Assembly: GCA_016721625.1 (NCBI GenBank)
Contig: JADKHR010000001.1
Coordinates: 2,232,001 to 2,296,000 of the forward strand
From: Elusimicrobiota bacterium
GTDB lineage: Bacteria; Elusimicrobiota; Elusimicrobia; FEN-1173
Direction of reading: 5' to 3'
Length of the DNA: 64,000 nt
Shown piece by piece: positions 37,620-47,576 of this stretch. The notes below the pieces were generated by a model. The model did not search any database and was not told the DNA's origin. It saw nothing but the letters and a program-made list of their open reading frames with translations. Both the position numbers and the translations under genes were made by a program. Position 1 is the stretch's first letter; each line of letters opens with the position of its first letter.

Positions 37620-38552
37620 ATGATGGATTGCCGCGGAGCAGGGCCTCGAATCGTAAAAGCCATCGCCATTTATTTTTGTTTTTGGATGGGGTCCCTGTCC
37701 CTGTGGGGGTTTCAGCAACCCCCTCTCAACCTCAGCGCTACGACCTTCCTCGACGGCGGCGCTCCACGGGGCCTGTATTACTTGAACTATTCGATTTTCG
37801 TCGACGGGAATAAGGCGATGGATGGGGATGGAGATGTCATTCCGGGGGGAGCGCGCGTCAACGTGTTGACGCAAATGTCCCAACTCTATTACCACTCTTC
37901 GCTTCGGGTGTTGGGGGGGGACGCGGCGTTCATGGTGGCGGTCCCCCTCGTGGCCGTTACCGCGAAAGGCGACCTCGGTCCGATTCCCCTTGTTTCCGAT
38001 ACGGCGGGGCTCGGGGACTTCGTGTTTGGCCCGGCGCTTCATTGGGATGGCCAAACCCTTTTTGGGAAACCCGTTTTTTACCGGGCGGAGTTAACGATCA
38101 CTCTTCCCAGCGGACGGTATAGCAAAGACGGGAAAATCGATGCCGGCTCCAACCTCACGACGTTTGATCCGTATGCCTCTGTTGTGTGGTTCTTTCAGCC
38201 GAAGTGGGAAACCAGTTGGCGTTTCTTCTACACGGTTCACTCGGAAAACGGCGACCACCCCCTGGGAGCCGTGAAGCCGGGCCAGGCGGCGCATCTCAAT
38301 TACGCCGTTTCCCGGGAAATCTTTCCGAAATGGCGTTTGGGCGTGGCGGGATACTATCTTCAACAAACGACGGAGGACAAAATAAACGGGGTGAAGGTCC
38401 CGGACTCGAAAGAACGCGTGGCCTCCGCCGGGCCCGGCTTTGTCTATATGGGCCAAGGGCTCACTGCTATGTTCAGCTACCCCCTGGAGTTTTCCGTCCA
38501 GAACCGTTTCAAGGGGTCCCGCGCGACTTTACAACTCATTCATAAGTTCTAA
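37620..38552 (+). CDS. Outer-membrane beta-barrel protein, phenol-MetA-pathway/transporter type
   Basis: 310-residue predicted outer-membrane barrel resembling the MetA-pathway-of-phenol-degradation family (PF13557-like). A signal peptide (IVKAIAIYFCFWMGSLSLWG) is followed by alternating aromatic strands and a terminal Phe (LQLIHKF), typical of barrel recognition. GLGDFVFGPALHWDG, then LTITLPSGRYSKDGKIDAGS, are the family-like segments. ATG 37620 has GGAGG upstream; the ATG three bases later is an alternative. It is the third gene of the solute-binding-protein unit and ends in a hairpin. Its C-terminal half is duplicated as a remnant at 40831-41370. Confidence 0.78.
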   Translation: MMDCRGAGPRIVKAIAIYFCFWMGSLSLWGFQQPPLNLSATTFLDGGAPRGLYYLNYSIFVDGNKAMDGDGDVIPGGARVNVLTQMSQLYYHSSLRVLGGDAAFMVAVPLVAVTAKGDLGPIPLVSDTAGLGDFVFGPALHWDGQTLFGKPVFYRAELTITLPSGRYSKDGKIDAGSNLTTFDPYASVVWFFQPKWETSWRFFYTVHSENGDHPLGAVKPGQAAHLNYAVSREIFPKWRLGVAGYYLQQTTEDKINGVKVPDSKERVASAGPGFVYMGQGLTAMFSYPLEFSVQNRFKGSRATLQLIHKF

Positions 38553-38582
38553 TCCCTTGTTTCGGCGATATAATTCAAGCCT

Positions 38583-38609
38583 GGGGACGGGAAGATGCTT
38601 TCCGTCCCC
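38583..38609 (+). terminator. Hairpin after the outer-membrane gene
   Basis: GGGGACGG (38583-38590) pairs with CCGTCCCC (38602-38609). A weak T-content tail follows, so this is a probable but not certain terminator. Confidence 0.5.
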
Positions 38610-38663
38610 TAGGCCGCTATTTATTGGCCCGCGTCTTTGGCATCCAGGACGGATAAAATATTA

Positions 38664-38692
38664 TTGAATGGTGGGCTTTCCTTGTGTATGAT
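38664..38692 (+). promoter_or_regulatory. Sigma-70-type promoter of the membrane histidine kinase
   Basis: TTGAAT (38664-38669), a 17-base spacer and TATGAT (38687-38692), 28 bases before the ATG. Confidence 0.65.
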
Positions 38693-38719
38693 TAAATCCA
38701 GGCCTGGTGCTTCAGCGGT

Positions 38720-40798
38720 ATGCCCTTGATTTCTCTCCTGAGTTCCATCCCTCCAGAACGAGCTTTTTTTGCATACAGCGCACTGCTGAATTCAATAATG
38801 GCGGTTATTCTCGTCGCCCTTGTCTTGACCAAAAGCAAACGGAAAGGACGAGATTGGGTTTTTCTTTGGTATTGCGCCTCCATCGCCTGGTGGAATGCTT
38901 TTTATTTCCTCTGGATGATTTCTACCAAACTCGGAACCGCAAGATTCCTCGTCGGGCTCTTAATGCTGGGTGCGCCGGTTTCGTCGGTGACGTTCTTTCA
39001 CTTCGCCTCTCTTTTGGCAAATACTCGGAAGAATTATAAAAGGTCGCTACCACTGGCCTACACCGTGATTGGGTTTTTCGCGCTGGTGGGCCCCACCTCG
39101 TTAATCATCGCTGGCATGGGACCGATCATGGTCTTTCCGTTTTGGCCGAAACCTGGCCCTTTGTTTCCCTTTCAAGGGATTTCGTTCACGATATTGGTCC
39201 TGTTATCTTTTCGGGACTTATTCAAAGCCTTTCGTTCGACATCGGGCATTCACCGAGAACAAATCCGATATGTCCTCATTGCTTCCTTGGTCGCGTTTCC
39301 CGGTGGAATGTGGAGTTATTTACTTTGGTTCGGTGTGGAGTTGAAGCCCTACGGAAATATTCTTATTTTTATTCAAACAGCAACCATTGCCTACGCAATC
39401 CTCCGTTATCGGCTGATTGATCTCAATCTGGTGGCGAGGAATGCTTTGGTTTACGGGCTCTTCGCACTGATTTATTCAGGGCCTTTTCTGATGGTCGTCT
39501 GGCTCACAAAGTCCCTGCCCGTTGCATCTCTTATTGTGGTATTGGCGGTCCTATGGTCTCCTCTATTTTTTACTAAAATCCGGACTCTTCTAACCTCGGC
39601 GGTCGATGCCATCCCAATTTTTCGGGAACGGTATGAACGTTTTCGTTCCATGCAAATGTTTCTTAAGCGGTTGGATGGGGTGGGAACTGTAAGCGATTGG
39701 TCGGAACGCGTGGTGGAATTGGTTCTTGGTGTTTTTGGGCCGAAGTTCATCAGCGTCCTCGTCTGGGATGAGAGAGATCGGGCATTCCTCATCCGGTCGG
39801 GGCATGGTCTTCCCGAGGCAGAACGGGCGTTTCTGTCGCTCGCGGAGACGAGTCCCCTATTCTCCCATTTTACTAGGACACGCGAATTCTTGATCTCCGA
39901 AATGGTGAATGATCAATTTAATGAGGAAGAACGTGAAACCGCTGAGCACGACCTATCTTTTCTTCGGTCGGCGGTCAGCCTTCCGATTTTTCATGAAGGG
40001 CGTTTGACGGCAATCATCAATGTGGGATCCCTCCCCCATCATGGGATGTTCAATGAGCTGGAGTTGGCTCACTTGGGGAGTGTCGCCCAAGCAGCAGAGC
40101 ATTCTCTCGCCGTGGCACTCAGCGGGCTGGCCAAACAGCAAACAACGGCTCTTTGGGCCCACGACCTTTTGAAACCTTTCACCGCCAAGGGAAGCGTGGA
40201 AGCCCTGAAATCATTGTTAGGCCCGTTAGATAGTTTGCCGGGTGATGGACGGCCGGTGCTTGAAATGGCTCTGGGCGATTTGGCTTTCGTGCGGGAAAAC
40301 CTTAAGAACATTCTATCCCCGACCGAAACGACCTCTTTGAAAAGGGTCCTTTGCCCGCTAAGCGATGTTTACCGTCGATTGCGTCGGCGATTTCAAGACC
40401 AGGTAAAGGAGAAGGGAGTCTCTTGGCGCGTGGTGGAGCCCCCGGAAAGTCTCCGGATATTCTGCGACGCGGGAATGATCGAGCATCGAGTGTTGGGAAA
40501 CTTGGTCGAGAACGCCCTTCGCATCACTCCCGCAGGAGGTGCTGTTGAGGTGCGGGGAGAATTTGTGGGCAATCAATTCATAGGGTCCGTCTGGGACGAT
40601 GGGCCGGAAATTGGGTTAGAGGATCAGGCTCTTATTTTTGAGTTCGGAGGTCAGGGGAATAAAAGTGACCGTGGTTTAGCCGGGCTGGGACTTTTCATTG
40701 TAAAAAGTGTTGTCGAAGCTCACGGGGGCAAAGTGAGGGTGGAAAGCGATCCCGTCAAGAGAACCTGTTTTTATTTCGAGTTGCCGATCTCTTTTTAG
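38720..40798 (+). CDS. Membrane histidine kinase with multi-helix sensor and GAF-like domain
   Basis: 692 residues. About eight hydrophobic helices occupy residues 1-300, from FFAYSALLNSIMAVILVALV to LFALIYSGPFLMVVWL; this resembles the 7TM-type input module of some kinases. A GAF-like region follows (FISVLVWDERDRAFLIRSGH ... VSLPIFHEGRLTAIINVG). The phosphorylation helix probably contains His in LWAHDLLKPF, a departure from the usual H-E/D-x-R/K-x-P form. The ATPase part has NLVENALRI (N-box), DDGPEIGLED (G1) and GLAGLGLFIVKS (G2). No response regulator is adjacent. Its position between two copies of the outer-membrane gene suggests control of, or signalling from, that locus. It resembles PrsK-type kinases in layout. 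Confidence 0.88.
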   Translation: MPLISLLSSIPPERAFFAYSALLNSIMAVILVALVLTKSKRKGRDWVFLWYCASIAWWNAFYFLWMISTKLGTARFLVGLLMLGAPVSSVTFFHFASLLANTRKNYKRSLPLAYTVIGFFALVGPTSLIIAGMGPIMVFPFWPKPGPLFPFQGISFTILVLLSFRDLFKAFRSTSGIHREQIRYVLIASLVAFPGGMWSYLLWFGVELKPYGNILIFIQTATIAYAILRYRLIDLNLVARNALVYGLFALIYSGPFLMVVWLTKSLPVASLIVVLAVLWSPLFFTKIRTLLTSAVDAIPIFRERYERFRSMQMFLKRLDGVGTVSDWSERVVELVLGVFGPKFISVLVWDERDRAFLIRSGHGLPEAERAFLSLAETSPLFSHFTRTREFLISEMVNDQFNEEERETAEHDLSFLRSAVSLPIFHEGRLTAIINVGSLPHHGMFNELELAHLGSVAQAAEHSLAVALSGLAKQQTTALWAHDLLKPFTAKGSVEALKSLLGPLDSLPGDGRPVLEMALGDLAFVRENLKNILSPTETTSLKRVLCPLSDVYRRLRRRFQDQVKEKGVSWRVVEPPESLRIFCDAGMIEHRVLGNLVENALRITPAGGAVEVRGEFVGNQFIGSVWDDGPEIGLEDQALIFEFGGQGNKSDRGLAGLGLFIVKSVVEAHGGKVRVESDPVKRTCFYFELPISF

Positions 40799-40830
40799 CG
40801 TTTCCATCGTTCCAAGATTTCGCCCCTCGC

Positions 40831-41370
40831 CAAAAAGGGCACTTTGGTCCCGCGTTGGTGTGGAACGGCGGAACGCTTTTGGGCGGCCCGCTCTTTCAAC
40901 GGGTGGAACTGCAGACCACCTTCCCGACGGGGAAATACGACAAGAACAACATGGCGAACCCCGGCTCCAACCTGACGACCTTTAATCCCTACTATTCCCT
41001 CGTTTGGTTGTTCGGGCCGAAATGGGAAACCAGCTGGCGATTCTATTACGCGGTTCACGACACCAACGAAGACGACCTTCGGGGTCCCATGAAGCCCGGC
41101 CAGGCCCTCCATTTCAACTACGCCTTCTCCCGGGAAGTCCTTCCCAAGTGGCGAATCGGTGTGGCCGGCTATTTCCTCCAACAATTGACGGAGGACAAAA
41201 TAAACGGCGTGAAAGTCCCGGACTCCAAAGAGCGCGTGGCTTCCGCCGGGCCCGGCTTCGTTTATATGGGCCAAGGGCTCACCGCTATGTTCAGCTACCC
41301 CATGGAATTTTCCGTTCAAAACCGTTTCAAGGGTTCCCGCGCGACCCTCCAGCTCATCCATAAATTCTAA
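40831..41370 (+). pseudogene. Truncated second copy of the phenol-MetA-type outer-membrane gene
   Basis: The frame from 40831 to the stop at 41370 closely matches the C-terminal half of the 37620-38552 protein. Shared stretches include GGPLFQRVELQ versus GKPVFYRAELT, PKWETSWRF, TEDKINGVKVPDSKERVASA and the end RFKGSRATLQLIHKF. The signal peptide and N-terminal strands are absent; upstream the homology fades within about 30 bases of the kinase stop. It is therefore a 5'-deleted duplicate. The remaining frame is intact, so loss may be recent. An expressed fragment starting at TTG 40855 is conceivable but would lack a signal peptide. Confidence 0.8.
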
Positions 41371-41410
41371 CCCCCGGTTTCAGCCAGTCGTCCGGCCCGG
41401 GGAATCCCTG

Positions 41411-43486
41411 TTAGGACGGGGCGGTGAATTTGAGCAGGGCGGCCAGCGGGCGGCGGGGGGCTCGGGCGGTAACGGGGGTGAGGGAACGTCCCAAGCGGAA
41501 CACGCAGGCGATGGTTTGTTCTTTCGGGACGGCCAAGAGGTTCCGCATTTCAACATCTTCCCGGAGGAACCTCTCGCCTTCCTTCGACGTCAAGCCTTCC
41601 CCCTGGTATTTCTTGCAGAGGTGGGCCATGACGGAATGGCCGATGACCGGTTGCAGGGTCCAGCCCTCTTTCGTGAGGTAGAGCCAAAGGCGCTGCCAAA
41701 TCCATCCCATCCGCACATAAGTGATAGGGTCCGTGTTCGGGATGATGAAGGCCCCGAAGGCGGCCGACCGGCGATAAACTCGGAGCGCTCTCGCGGCCGC
41801 CAGGCGGGTGAGTCCCAGGGATTTAAACAGGCGGGCGACCCCCCAACGCGCGAGGAGACGGAGGCCGATGGCGTCCAGCGGATTCACTCCCAGGGTGGAC
41901 AAGGGCAAGCCGTCCATGGTTTGGCCGGCCTTTTTGTCCGACCACCGTAACCAGCGGAAAAAGAAGGCGTGGAGGTTTCTGTGTCCGAGCATAAACGCCT
42001 CAAACGCGCTGTGGATGCGGGCCGCGGTCTGGATCTGGGCCGGACGGGTCAGGAGGTGGAGGCGAATTCCCCAAAGGTTTTCACCGTGTTCCATCAATTC
42101 TTTCTCGAAGCGTTGGGACATCCGCTCCTCGCGAAAGGGTCTCCGGTCCACCGCTCTCGTTCGAATGGCCCCCGCCAAGGGGGACGGCCGAAGGGGGCCC
42201 GGCCCAAAGGAGACACGGGCAACGGTGGACCCCAAATTCACCTTTTCCCATCGAGCCACCCAACCCCACTGTTCAGCGCTGAGCTCCATGTTGGCTAAAC
42301 ACATGCCCAGGGCCATATCACTGGCGATGTTTCCAACGTTCATGAATGCTTTGCTTCGGTTGATGTCTTCATGAACCAACAGGTTTTTCCCGTTCCACTC
42401 AAAGGAGAAGGGTTGGATGTTGTCCCCGGAAGGAGCCCAACGGGCGCTGTCGACGATGGCGGTGATCTGGGCCCCGGTGGGTTGGGAGCGGTCTGTGGCG
42501 GGGTACGGCACCGCCGGTTGGATCGGTTCCATCCGGAGGATCGGCTGAGAAGGGTTTTTTTTCTCTTCTTTTTTGCTGAGGACCCAGCGGTAAATCCGGG
42601 CCTTCAGTCTTTGTATCCAACCGCGGTTGCCCCACCGCAATTTTCCCTCCACCAATTTTCCTTTATAAGCGTCGAACTGATGAAAGTTCGGCGCGGCCGA
42701 AACGGTGCCCCGGCCCAGAAGAATTTTGAGGATCTCGGCCGCCGCCACGCCCGCGCACAGTTGAACCGCCAGGGCCATGGAGGGACCCCGGTGTTCCTCC
42801 AGATTAACATAATTTCTGTCCAGGTAAGACATTTGGGTCGCCCGGGGGGTTAACCCCAGAGCGAAAAGTAGGTATTTGTCTGATTTATGGCGCGCTAGAT
42901 GGAAGGCGAAATAATCCCGCCACGACATGCTTCCCGGCCGAAAAACAAGCCAAGCGACGCTCATGCCGATGGGGCCGGCAGTGACGAGAGGAATGCCGCG
43001 CCGTTCGGCCTCATCGTAAAGCATTTCCCGGGCCTCCACCGCGAAAAAGTCGAGGCCGTCCACCACCACGTCCACGCCGTCCAGAAAGGCATCGACGTTT
43101 TCCCGTTGGACGCCGGTTTCAAATCGTTGGACCCTCGCCGTGGGGTTGATGTCCATCAGCTGTTCGGCCATCACGTCCACTTTCGAGCGGCCCACGCTGG
43201 AAACGGTGGCTCCGGCCTGCCGGTTAAAGTTTTGGATTTCAAAAGAATCAAAATCAGCGATATGAAAACCGCCAATTCCTGTCCGGGCCAGGGTGGTCAG
43301 GTGAACCCCGCCAACGCCGCCCAGTCCCGCAATGGCCACCACGCTCTTGTGAAGGCGGCGTTGCTCTTCGGGTTGAACCAAGCCCAGGTTCCGGGAATAG
43401 GCCTTGGAATAATCAAATGTTTCCAGGGAGTCCGCGGGGTTTATCGGTCCCCTCTGTGAGGCGTGCGTTCGTTCCAGGGTATCCAT
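41411..43486 (-). CDS. ThiF/E1-like adenylating domain fused to a nitroreductase-like domain
   Basis: 691 residues. The N-terminal part (to about residue 270) is a ThiF/MoeB/HesA-type Rossmann domain with IAGLGGVGGVHLTTLARTG and the substrate-adenylation region FEIQNFNRQ; the zinc-binding CxxC pairs of MoeB are not evident. A linker rich in Lys and Pro follows. The C-terminal part resembles nitroreductase-fold proteins (SARWAPSGDNIQPFSFEW is the FMN-site start; HSVMAHLC lies near the end). Fusions of this kind are known from mycobacterial Rv1355c-like proteins. ATG 43486 has AAGGAG about eight bases ahead; an upstream in-frame start at 43507 is less likely. The gene is convergent with the pseudogene and divergent from the two-component genes. 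Function unknown. Confidence 0.82.
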   Translation of the reverse strand: MDTLERTHASQRGPINPADSLETFDYSKAYSRNLGLVQPEEQRRLHKSVVAIAGLGGVGGVHLTTLARTGIGGFHIADFDSFEIQNFNRQAGATVSSVGRSKVDVMAEQLMDINPTARVQRFETGVQRENVDAFLDGVDVVVDGLDFFAVEAREMLYDEAERRGIPLVTAGPIGMSVAWLVFRPGSMSWRDYFAFHLARHKSDKYLLFALGLTPRATQMSYLDRNYVNLEEHRGPSMALAVQLCAGVAAAEILKILLGRGTVSAAPNFHQFDAYKGKLVEGKLRWGNRGWIQRLKARIYRWVLSKKEEKKNPSQPILRMEPIQPAVPYPATDRSQPTGAQITAIVDSARWAPSGDNIQPFSFEWNGKNLLVHEDINRSKAFMNVGNIASDMALGMCLANMELSAEQWGWVARWEKVNLGSTVARVSFGPGPLRPSPLAGAIRTRAVDRRPFREERMSQRFEKELMEHGENLWGIRLHLLTRPAQIQTAARIHSAFEAFMLGHRNLHAFFFRWLRWSDKKAGQTMDGLPLSTLGVNPLDAIGLRLLARWGVARLFKSLGLTRLAAARALRVYRRSAAFGAFIIPNTDPITYVRMGWIWQRLWLYLTKEGWTLQPVIGHSVMAHLCKKYQGEGLTSKEGERFLREDVEMRNLLAVPKEQTIACVFRLGRSLTPVTARAPRRPLAALLKFTAPS

Positions 43487-43644
43487 GGGGCATCTCCTTT
43501 GCTTCAACCTTCACCCCTAATATACCGGCGCCGGATGATCCCATCGTGGCGCGTATGTGGAATCTTTGTGATCTTTTATTGCCATTGCAAATGGGAGGAA
43601 AGTGAGGTAAGTATAGGAGGGACATTTTCATTCAAGGGGATTTC

Positions 43645-45036
43645 ATGAGTTTGGGCGTGCGGTTCACCTTATGGATACTGGCGGTCATGGCCATGACGGG
43701 GGGGGTGATGGTCGGTGGATTTTTGGGGGTTGAGAGGGGATACCTTCTGACGGAAGGGAGGCGGACCCATCAAACCAATACCGACCATTTGGCGCAAGTC
43801 TGCGCGGAAACACTCGTAAACAACGACGAACTGGGGTTAATGAATTTTCTTAAAGAATTGCGAAAGTCCACTGAATTGGACGAGGCCTATTGCGTGGACG
43901 GTGGGGGGAAAGTGTTGGCTCATACGAACTTGGCATTCTTGGGACAGGTCATTGACCGAAATCCGGCCGCGTGGATGTCCGCTCTTCCAGACCCGGTAAA
44001 GGCGGATCGATGGACGTACCAAAGCGCGGCTTTGCGCGGTGGGCGCCCAGCGGTTTTCGCCCGATCGGTTTTTCGTTCTTCGGCGGTCAAAAGAATGGTG
44101 GGAGAGCGTATAACCAACATGGTTCACCGGTCCATTGGATTGGGACTTTCCGTCTTAGGTTTGGCTTTACTGTCGGCCTGGGGGACCGCCCGAACCATGA
44201 CGCGCCCCATTCGAAAACTCTCCCAGGGGGTTCGGCGCGTGGGCGGAGGGGATTGGACCGTTCGGGTGCCGGATCATGGGCCCGGGGAACTGGGAGATCT
44301 GGCGCGGGAATTCAATACCATGTCCAACCGGCTGGGGGATTTGGATCGCCTGAAGGACGAGTTCATCCACAACGTTTCCCACGACCTTCGCAACCCCTTG
44401 AGCGCCATCGCCACTTCCGCGAAAATGTTGAGAACGGACAATCTCCCTCCCTCCTCCGCCCCCGTTCTGAAAGTGATCGAAAGCGCCGCCCTGCGACTTC
44501 GAACCATGGTGAACAATATCCTGGACACGGCCAAGATGCGCGAAGGTCGCTTGGCCTTTGATAAAACGGAGTTTTCACCCCACAAACTGCTGGAGGACCT
44601 CTTCGCCCTCTATACCCCCATGGCCGAGAAATCCGGGAAGAAACTGGTTTTGGACCTTCCGGCCGACCTTCCGCCGCTCCACGCGGACGAAGAAAAAATC
44701 CTCCGAATATTTCTCAACCTTTTGTCGAACGCCTTCAAATTCACCAAGGCGGGGGACGAAGTGGGTCTTTCCGGAAGGGCCCAGGGCTCATGGGTGGAGT
44801 TTCGGGTGTGGGATACGGGTTGGGGAATCTCCCCCGAACGGTTGCCCGCCCTCTTCAAGCCTTTCCATTCCACGGACGAGGGTCCGAACGCGCCTCCCCA
44901 ACAGGGAACGGGATTGGGTTTGTCCATTGTGAAAGTCTTGGTGGAAGGGCATGGGGGCCGCGTCTCGGTGGCCTCGACCCTCGGGAAGGGAACTTCTTTT
45001 ACCGTTCTGCTCCCGGCGGCGAGGGAGGGCGCGTGA
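43645..45036 (+). CDS. Sensor histidine kinase with HAMP domain
   Basis: 463 residues. TM1 is LWILAVMAMTGGVMVGGFLG and a periplasmic sensor of about 130 residues follows. TM2 lies in SIGLGLSVLGLALLSAWGTA, then HAMP (RTMTRPIRKLSQGVRRVGGG). The H-box is FIHNVSHDLRNPLSAI, the N-box NLLSNAFKF, and the ATP motifs are DTGWGIS and GTGLGLSIVK. The standard layout suggests an envelope signal. It overlaps the response regulator by four bases (GTGA) and so forms a pair with it. A GGGGA site precedes ATG 43645. The downstream FG-GAP and PorV genes overlap or abut this unit, making surface-protein control likely. Confidence 0.95.
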   Translation: MSLGVRFTLWILAVMAMTGGVMVGGFLGVERGYLLTEGRRTHQTNTDHLAQVCAETLVNNDELGLMNFLKELRKSTELDEAYCVDGGGKVLAHTNLAFLGQVIDRNPAAWMSALPDPVKADRWTYQSAALRGGRPAVFARSVFRSSAVKRMVGERITNMVHRSIGLGLSVLGLALLSAWGTARTMTRPIRKLSQGVRRVGGGDWTVRVPDHGPGELGDLAREFNTMSNRLGDLDRLKDEFIHNVSHDLRNPLSAIATSAKMLRTDNLPPSSAPVLKVIESAALRLRTMVNNILDTAKMREGRLAFDKTEFSPHKLLEDLFALYTPMAEKSGKKLVLDLPADLPPLHADEEKILRIFLNLLSNAFKFTKAGDEVGLSGRAQGSWVEFRVWDTGWGISPERLPALFKPFHSTDEGPNAPPQQGTGLGLSIVKVLVEGHGGRVSVASTLGKGTSFTVLLPAAREGA

Positions 45037-45719
45037 AAAAAACCGTTTACATCGTCGAAGACGATCCGGAAATGCGGGACGTGACCCGCCTGGTTTTGGA
45101 GCGGGCCGGTTACCGAGTGTCCGAGGCGGGCACGGCGGAGGAAGGCTTGGCGGGGATTCAAAAAATCCTTCCCGACCTGGTCGTCTCCGACATACAGCTT
45201 CCGGGAATTTCCGGCATTCGGTTTTGTGAAATTCTACGCCAAGAAGAACGAACCCGCGGCATCCCCTTGATCCTTTTGACGGTGATGGGGAAAAACGCGG
45301 ACAAGGTGAGGGGCCTGAAAATCGGCGCGGACGATTACATCACGAAACCCTACGACCCGGGAGAATTCGCGGCCCGCGTGGAGGCCCTCCTGCGCCGCAC
45401 CGGAGGAGTTCCTCAGGATCCCGCCCGGCCGATTGAATTCGGAAAACTGAGGGTGGATGTGGACCGGCGCGAAGTCACCCTGGCGGGAAAACCGATGGAT
45501 GTGCGTCGGAAAGAATTCGATCTGTTGGTCTTTTTCCTCCGCCATCCGGGAAAATTGTTGACGCGCTCCAGGATCGGCCAGGCGCTGTGGGGGGACGAGG
45601 TGGTCGTCTCCGACAACGCCCTCACCTCCCACATCAAGAATCTGCGGGCCCTGTTAGGCCCCTTTGGGGACCGGATTGAGACCCTTGTCGGTGAAGGCTA
45701 TCGGCTGAACGATGAATAA
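45033..45719 (+). CDS. OmpR-family response regulator
   Basis: 228 residues. The receiver domain has the acidic pair in VEDDPEM, phospho-acceptor D53 in VVSDIQLPG, T83 and K105 (TKPYDPGEF). The C-terminal winged helix has RKEFDLLVFFLRHPGKLLTR and the recognition-helix region DNALTSHIKNLRALLG. The GTG start at 45033 overlaps the kinase stop, and the protein begins MKKTVYIVEDD. Its end overlaps the FG-GAP gene by eight bases, so regulator and putative target are in one transcript. Confidence 0.95.
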   Translation: MKKTVYIVEDDPEMRDVTRLVLERAGYRVSEAGTAEEGLAGIQKILPDLVVSDIQLPGISGIRFCEILRQEERTRGIPLILLTVMGKNADKVRGLKIGADDYITKPYDPGEFAARVEALLRRTGGVPQDPARPIEFGKLRVDVDRREVTLAGKPMDVRRKEFDLLVFFLRHPGKLLTRSRIGQALWGDEVVVSDNALTSHIKNLRALLGPFGDRIETLVGEGYRLNDE

Positions 45720-47576
45720 ACGTTCCTTCGTCCTGCTGTTGTTGCTGGCCCCACCGCTGTGGGCCGTTCGGTTCGCTCCGGGGGATTTGGACGTGAGCCT
45801 TCGACACTACTTTAACTCATCCGTAAGGCTCGTAAGCGCCAACGGCGATTTCAACGGAGACGGAAAAGAAGATATCTGCATGCAAGAGGCCGATGATAAA
45901 TTCGCGCTCATTTTAGGCGGGGGGCTTCCCAAACAATCGGACCTGAGTTTAATTCCGCGAACGACCATTCTCCTTCCCATTGCTGGTTCTCAACCCACCC
46001 CGCCGTTTTTCGCGGACATAAACGGAGACGGGAAGGACGATTTGTTCGTCCCAACGCCAACGAATCTAACCCTACTCGCAAACGTGATTGTTTATGTGAT
46101 ATTTGGGTCTTCAGTGGTTCCCGTGTCGGTGAACCTCGCCGCCACATCGGATCTCGCCCTTTCCTTTCCCGTCAACGGAGTCCTGGGAACTCATTTTGGG
46201 AAGGGGGACTTTGATGGGGACGGCAAAGAGGATGTGGTAATGTCCGGCGCTACTGTTGGCCCGGGGACCAGTGAATCTTTTCTACTGCTGGGGCGTTCGG
46301 TCGCAGGGCGTACCAATATTAACTTGAACGACGGAGTTTCCGCGGTCCGCTTTCATAAATACCCCGCATCTATCGCGGCACCAACCGGCATGGGGGACCT
46401 AAACGGCGATGGTTTGGCGGATCTTATTCTATCGGATCAGTATGCGGATATCGCCGGCCGGTCCGATGCCGGCCAGTCGTATATAATTTTTGGGACAACG
46501 GTCCCCTTTTTGCCGGGATCCATGGATTGGGATTACGCCGTAAAACCGGCCAATGTGACAATAACCGGTCGTCGGGCCTCTGGTAACATGGTCTGTCAGG
46601 CTGTGGGGGATTTTACGGGCGATGGGAAAGCCGATCTGGCTTTGGTGGAAGGTGGGCCCTTGTCGGTGATCCTGTGGGACGGGGGTATTATAACAGGCGC
46701 GGGTCCCCAGGTTGATTTGGCCGTGGGGATCCCAGGGCATGGACCGGTTTGGTCCTTGGGGGGAATTCTTGCCGCACCCAGTTTTTCGCAGTTCGGTGAT
46801 TTTGATGGAGATGGAAGAAAAGATTTTTTTACGATCGACAACGCGTTGCAAGTGACCGGGGGTTTGTCGACGACACCGCTCCAACAAAGCGGGGGCCCGA
46901 TGTTGCCTTCGGACATAGGCTATGCGTCGGCCGACTCTTTTGATTTAGGGGACATCGACGGCGACGGGAAAAAAGACCTTGTGGTGCTGGGTCTTGATGG
47001 AAGCCTCGGCGTTCTCTATGGATTTCGGCCCCTGAACAACCCCTCCGTGCAGATTCGAAGCGGGTCGGTCCCGCCCAAACTGGTCCTTGATTTCTCTGTG
47101 GAGGGGAGCCCACGGAAGTGAAAATAAGCGGGGATGTTGTGGACTCGGAAAAAGATCGTTGGTTCCCCTATCAGGCCTCTCTTCCCGTCACCGTGTCCCA
47201 AACCGAAGGGGCAAAAACCCTGCGGGTGGTGTTCCGAAATGCGCTGGGGCGTGAAAGTTCCGAGGTCCAGACGACCCTCACGCTGGACTCGGCCACCCCG
47301 GGCGTGCAGGTGGTCGGCAACGTAATTGATTCGCAAAACGAGTTCGCGCGGGTGGATTGCCACGTGGACGCGCCGGCCCACGTGAAGGCCGCTGTCCATG
47401 ACCAATCGGGAGCGCTCATCGCCGGGGTGTTGGACGCGGACCTCCCCGCGGGCGTGTGGCCGATGGAATGGAACGGAAAAAACGATTCCGGCCGAACGGT
47501 CGGTCCGGGAGTTTATTACCTGGTTGTGGAAAAAGACGGGAAATCAGAAAAGAGAAAAATTCTTGTTCAACGCTAA
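45712..47576 (+). CDS. Secreted FG-GAP/VCBS repeat protein with FlgD-type Ig domain (frameshift at about 47110)
   Basis: About 621 residues after adding one C to the CCC run at 47109-47111. A signal peptide (FVLLLLLAPPLWAVRF) is followed by seven calcium-binding-like repeats, each with a D-x-NGDG-type loop (DFNGDGKED, DINGDGKDD, DFDGDGKED, DLNGDGLAD, DFTGDGKAD, DFDGDGRKD, DIDGDGKKD), arranged as a beta-propeller. The C-terminus, reading VKISGDVVDSEKD onward, ends in a FlgD-type Ig segment (WPMEWNGKNDSGRTVGPGVY). Such C-terminal Ig domains often anchor or sort surface proteins. It is followed directly by the PorV-type gene. Uncorrected, the protein would stop at 47121 and a separate fragment would start at 47118. 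Confidence 0.83.

Noticed and set aside
47398..47562. Earlier start for the PorV-TPR gene
   Set aside because: It would overlap the FlgD-Ig coding region for 165 bases; the residues there show no signal peptide.
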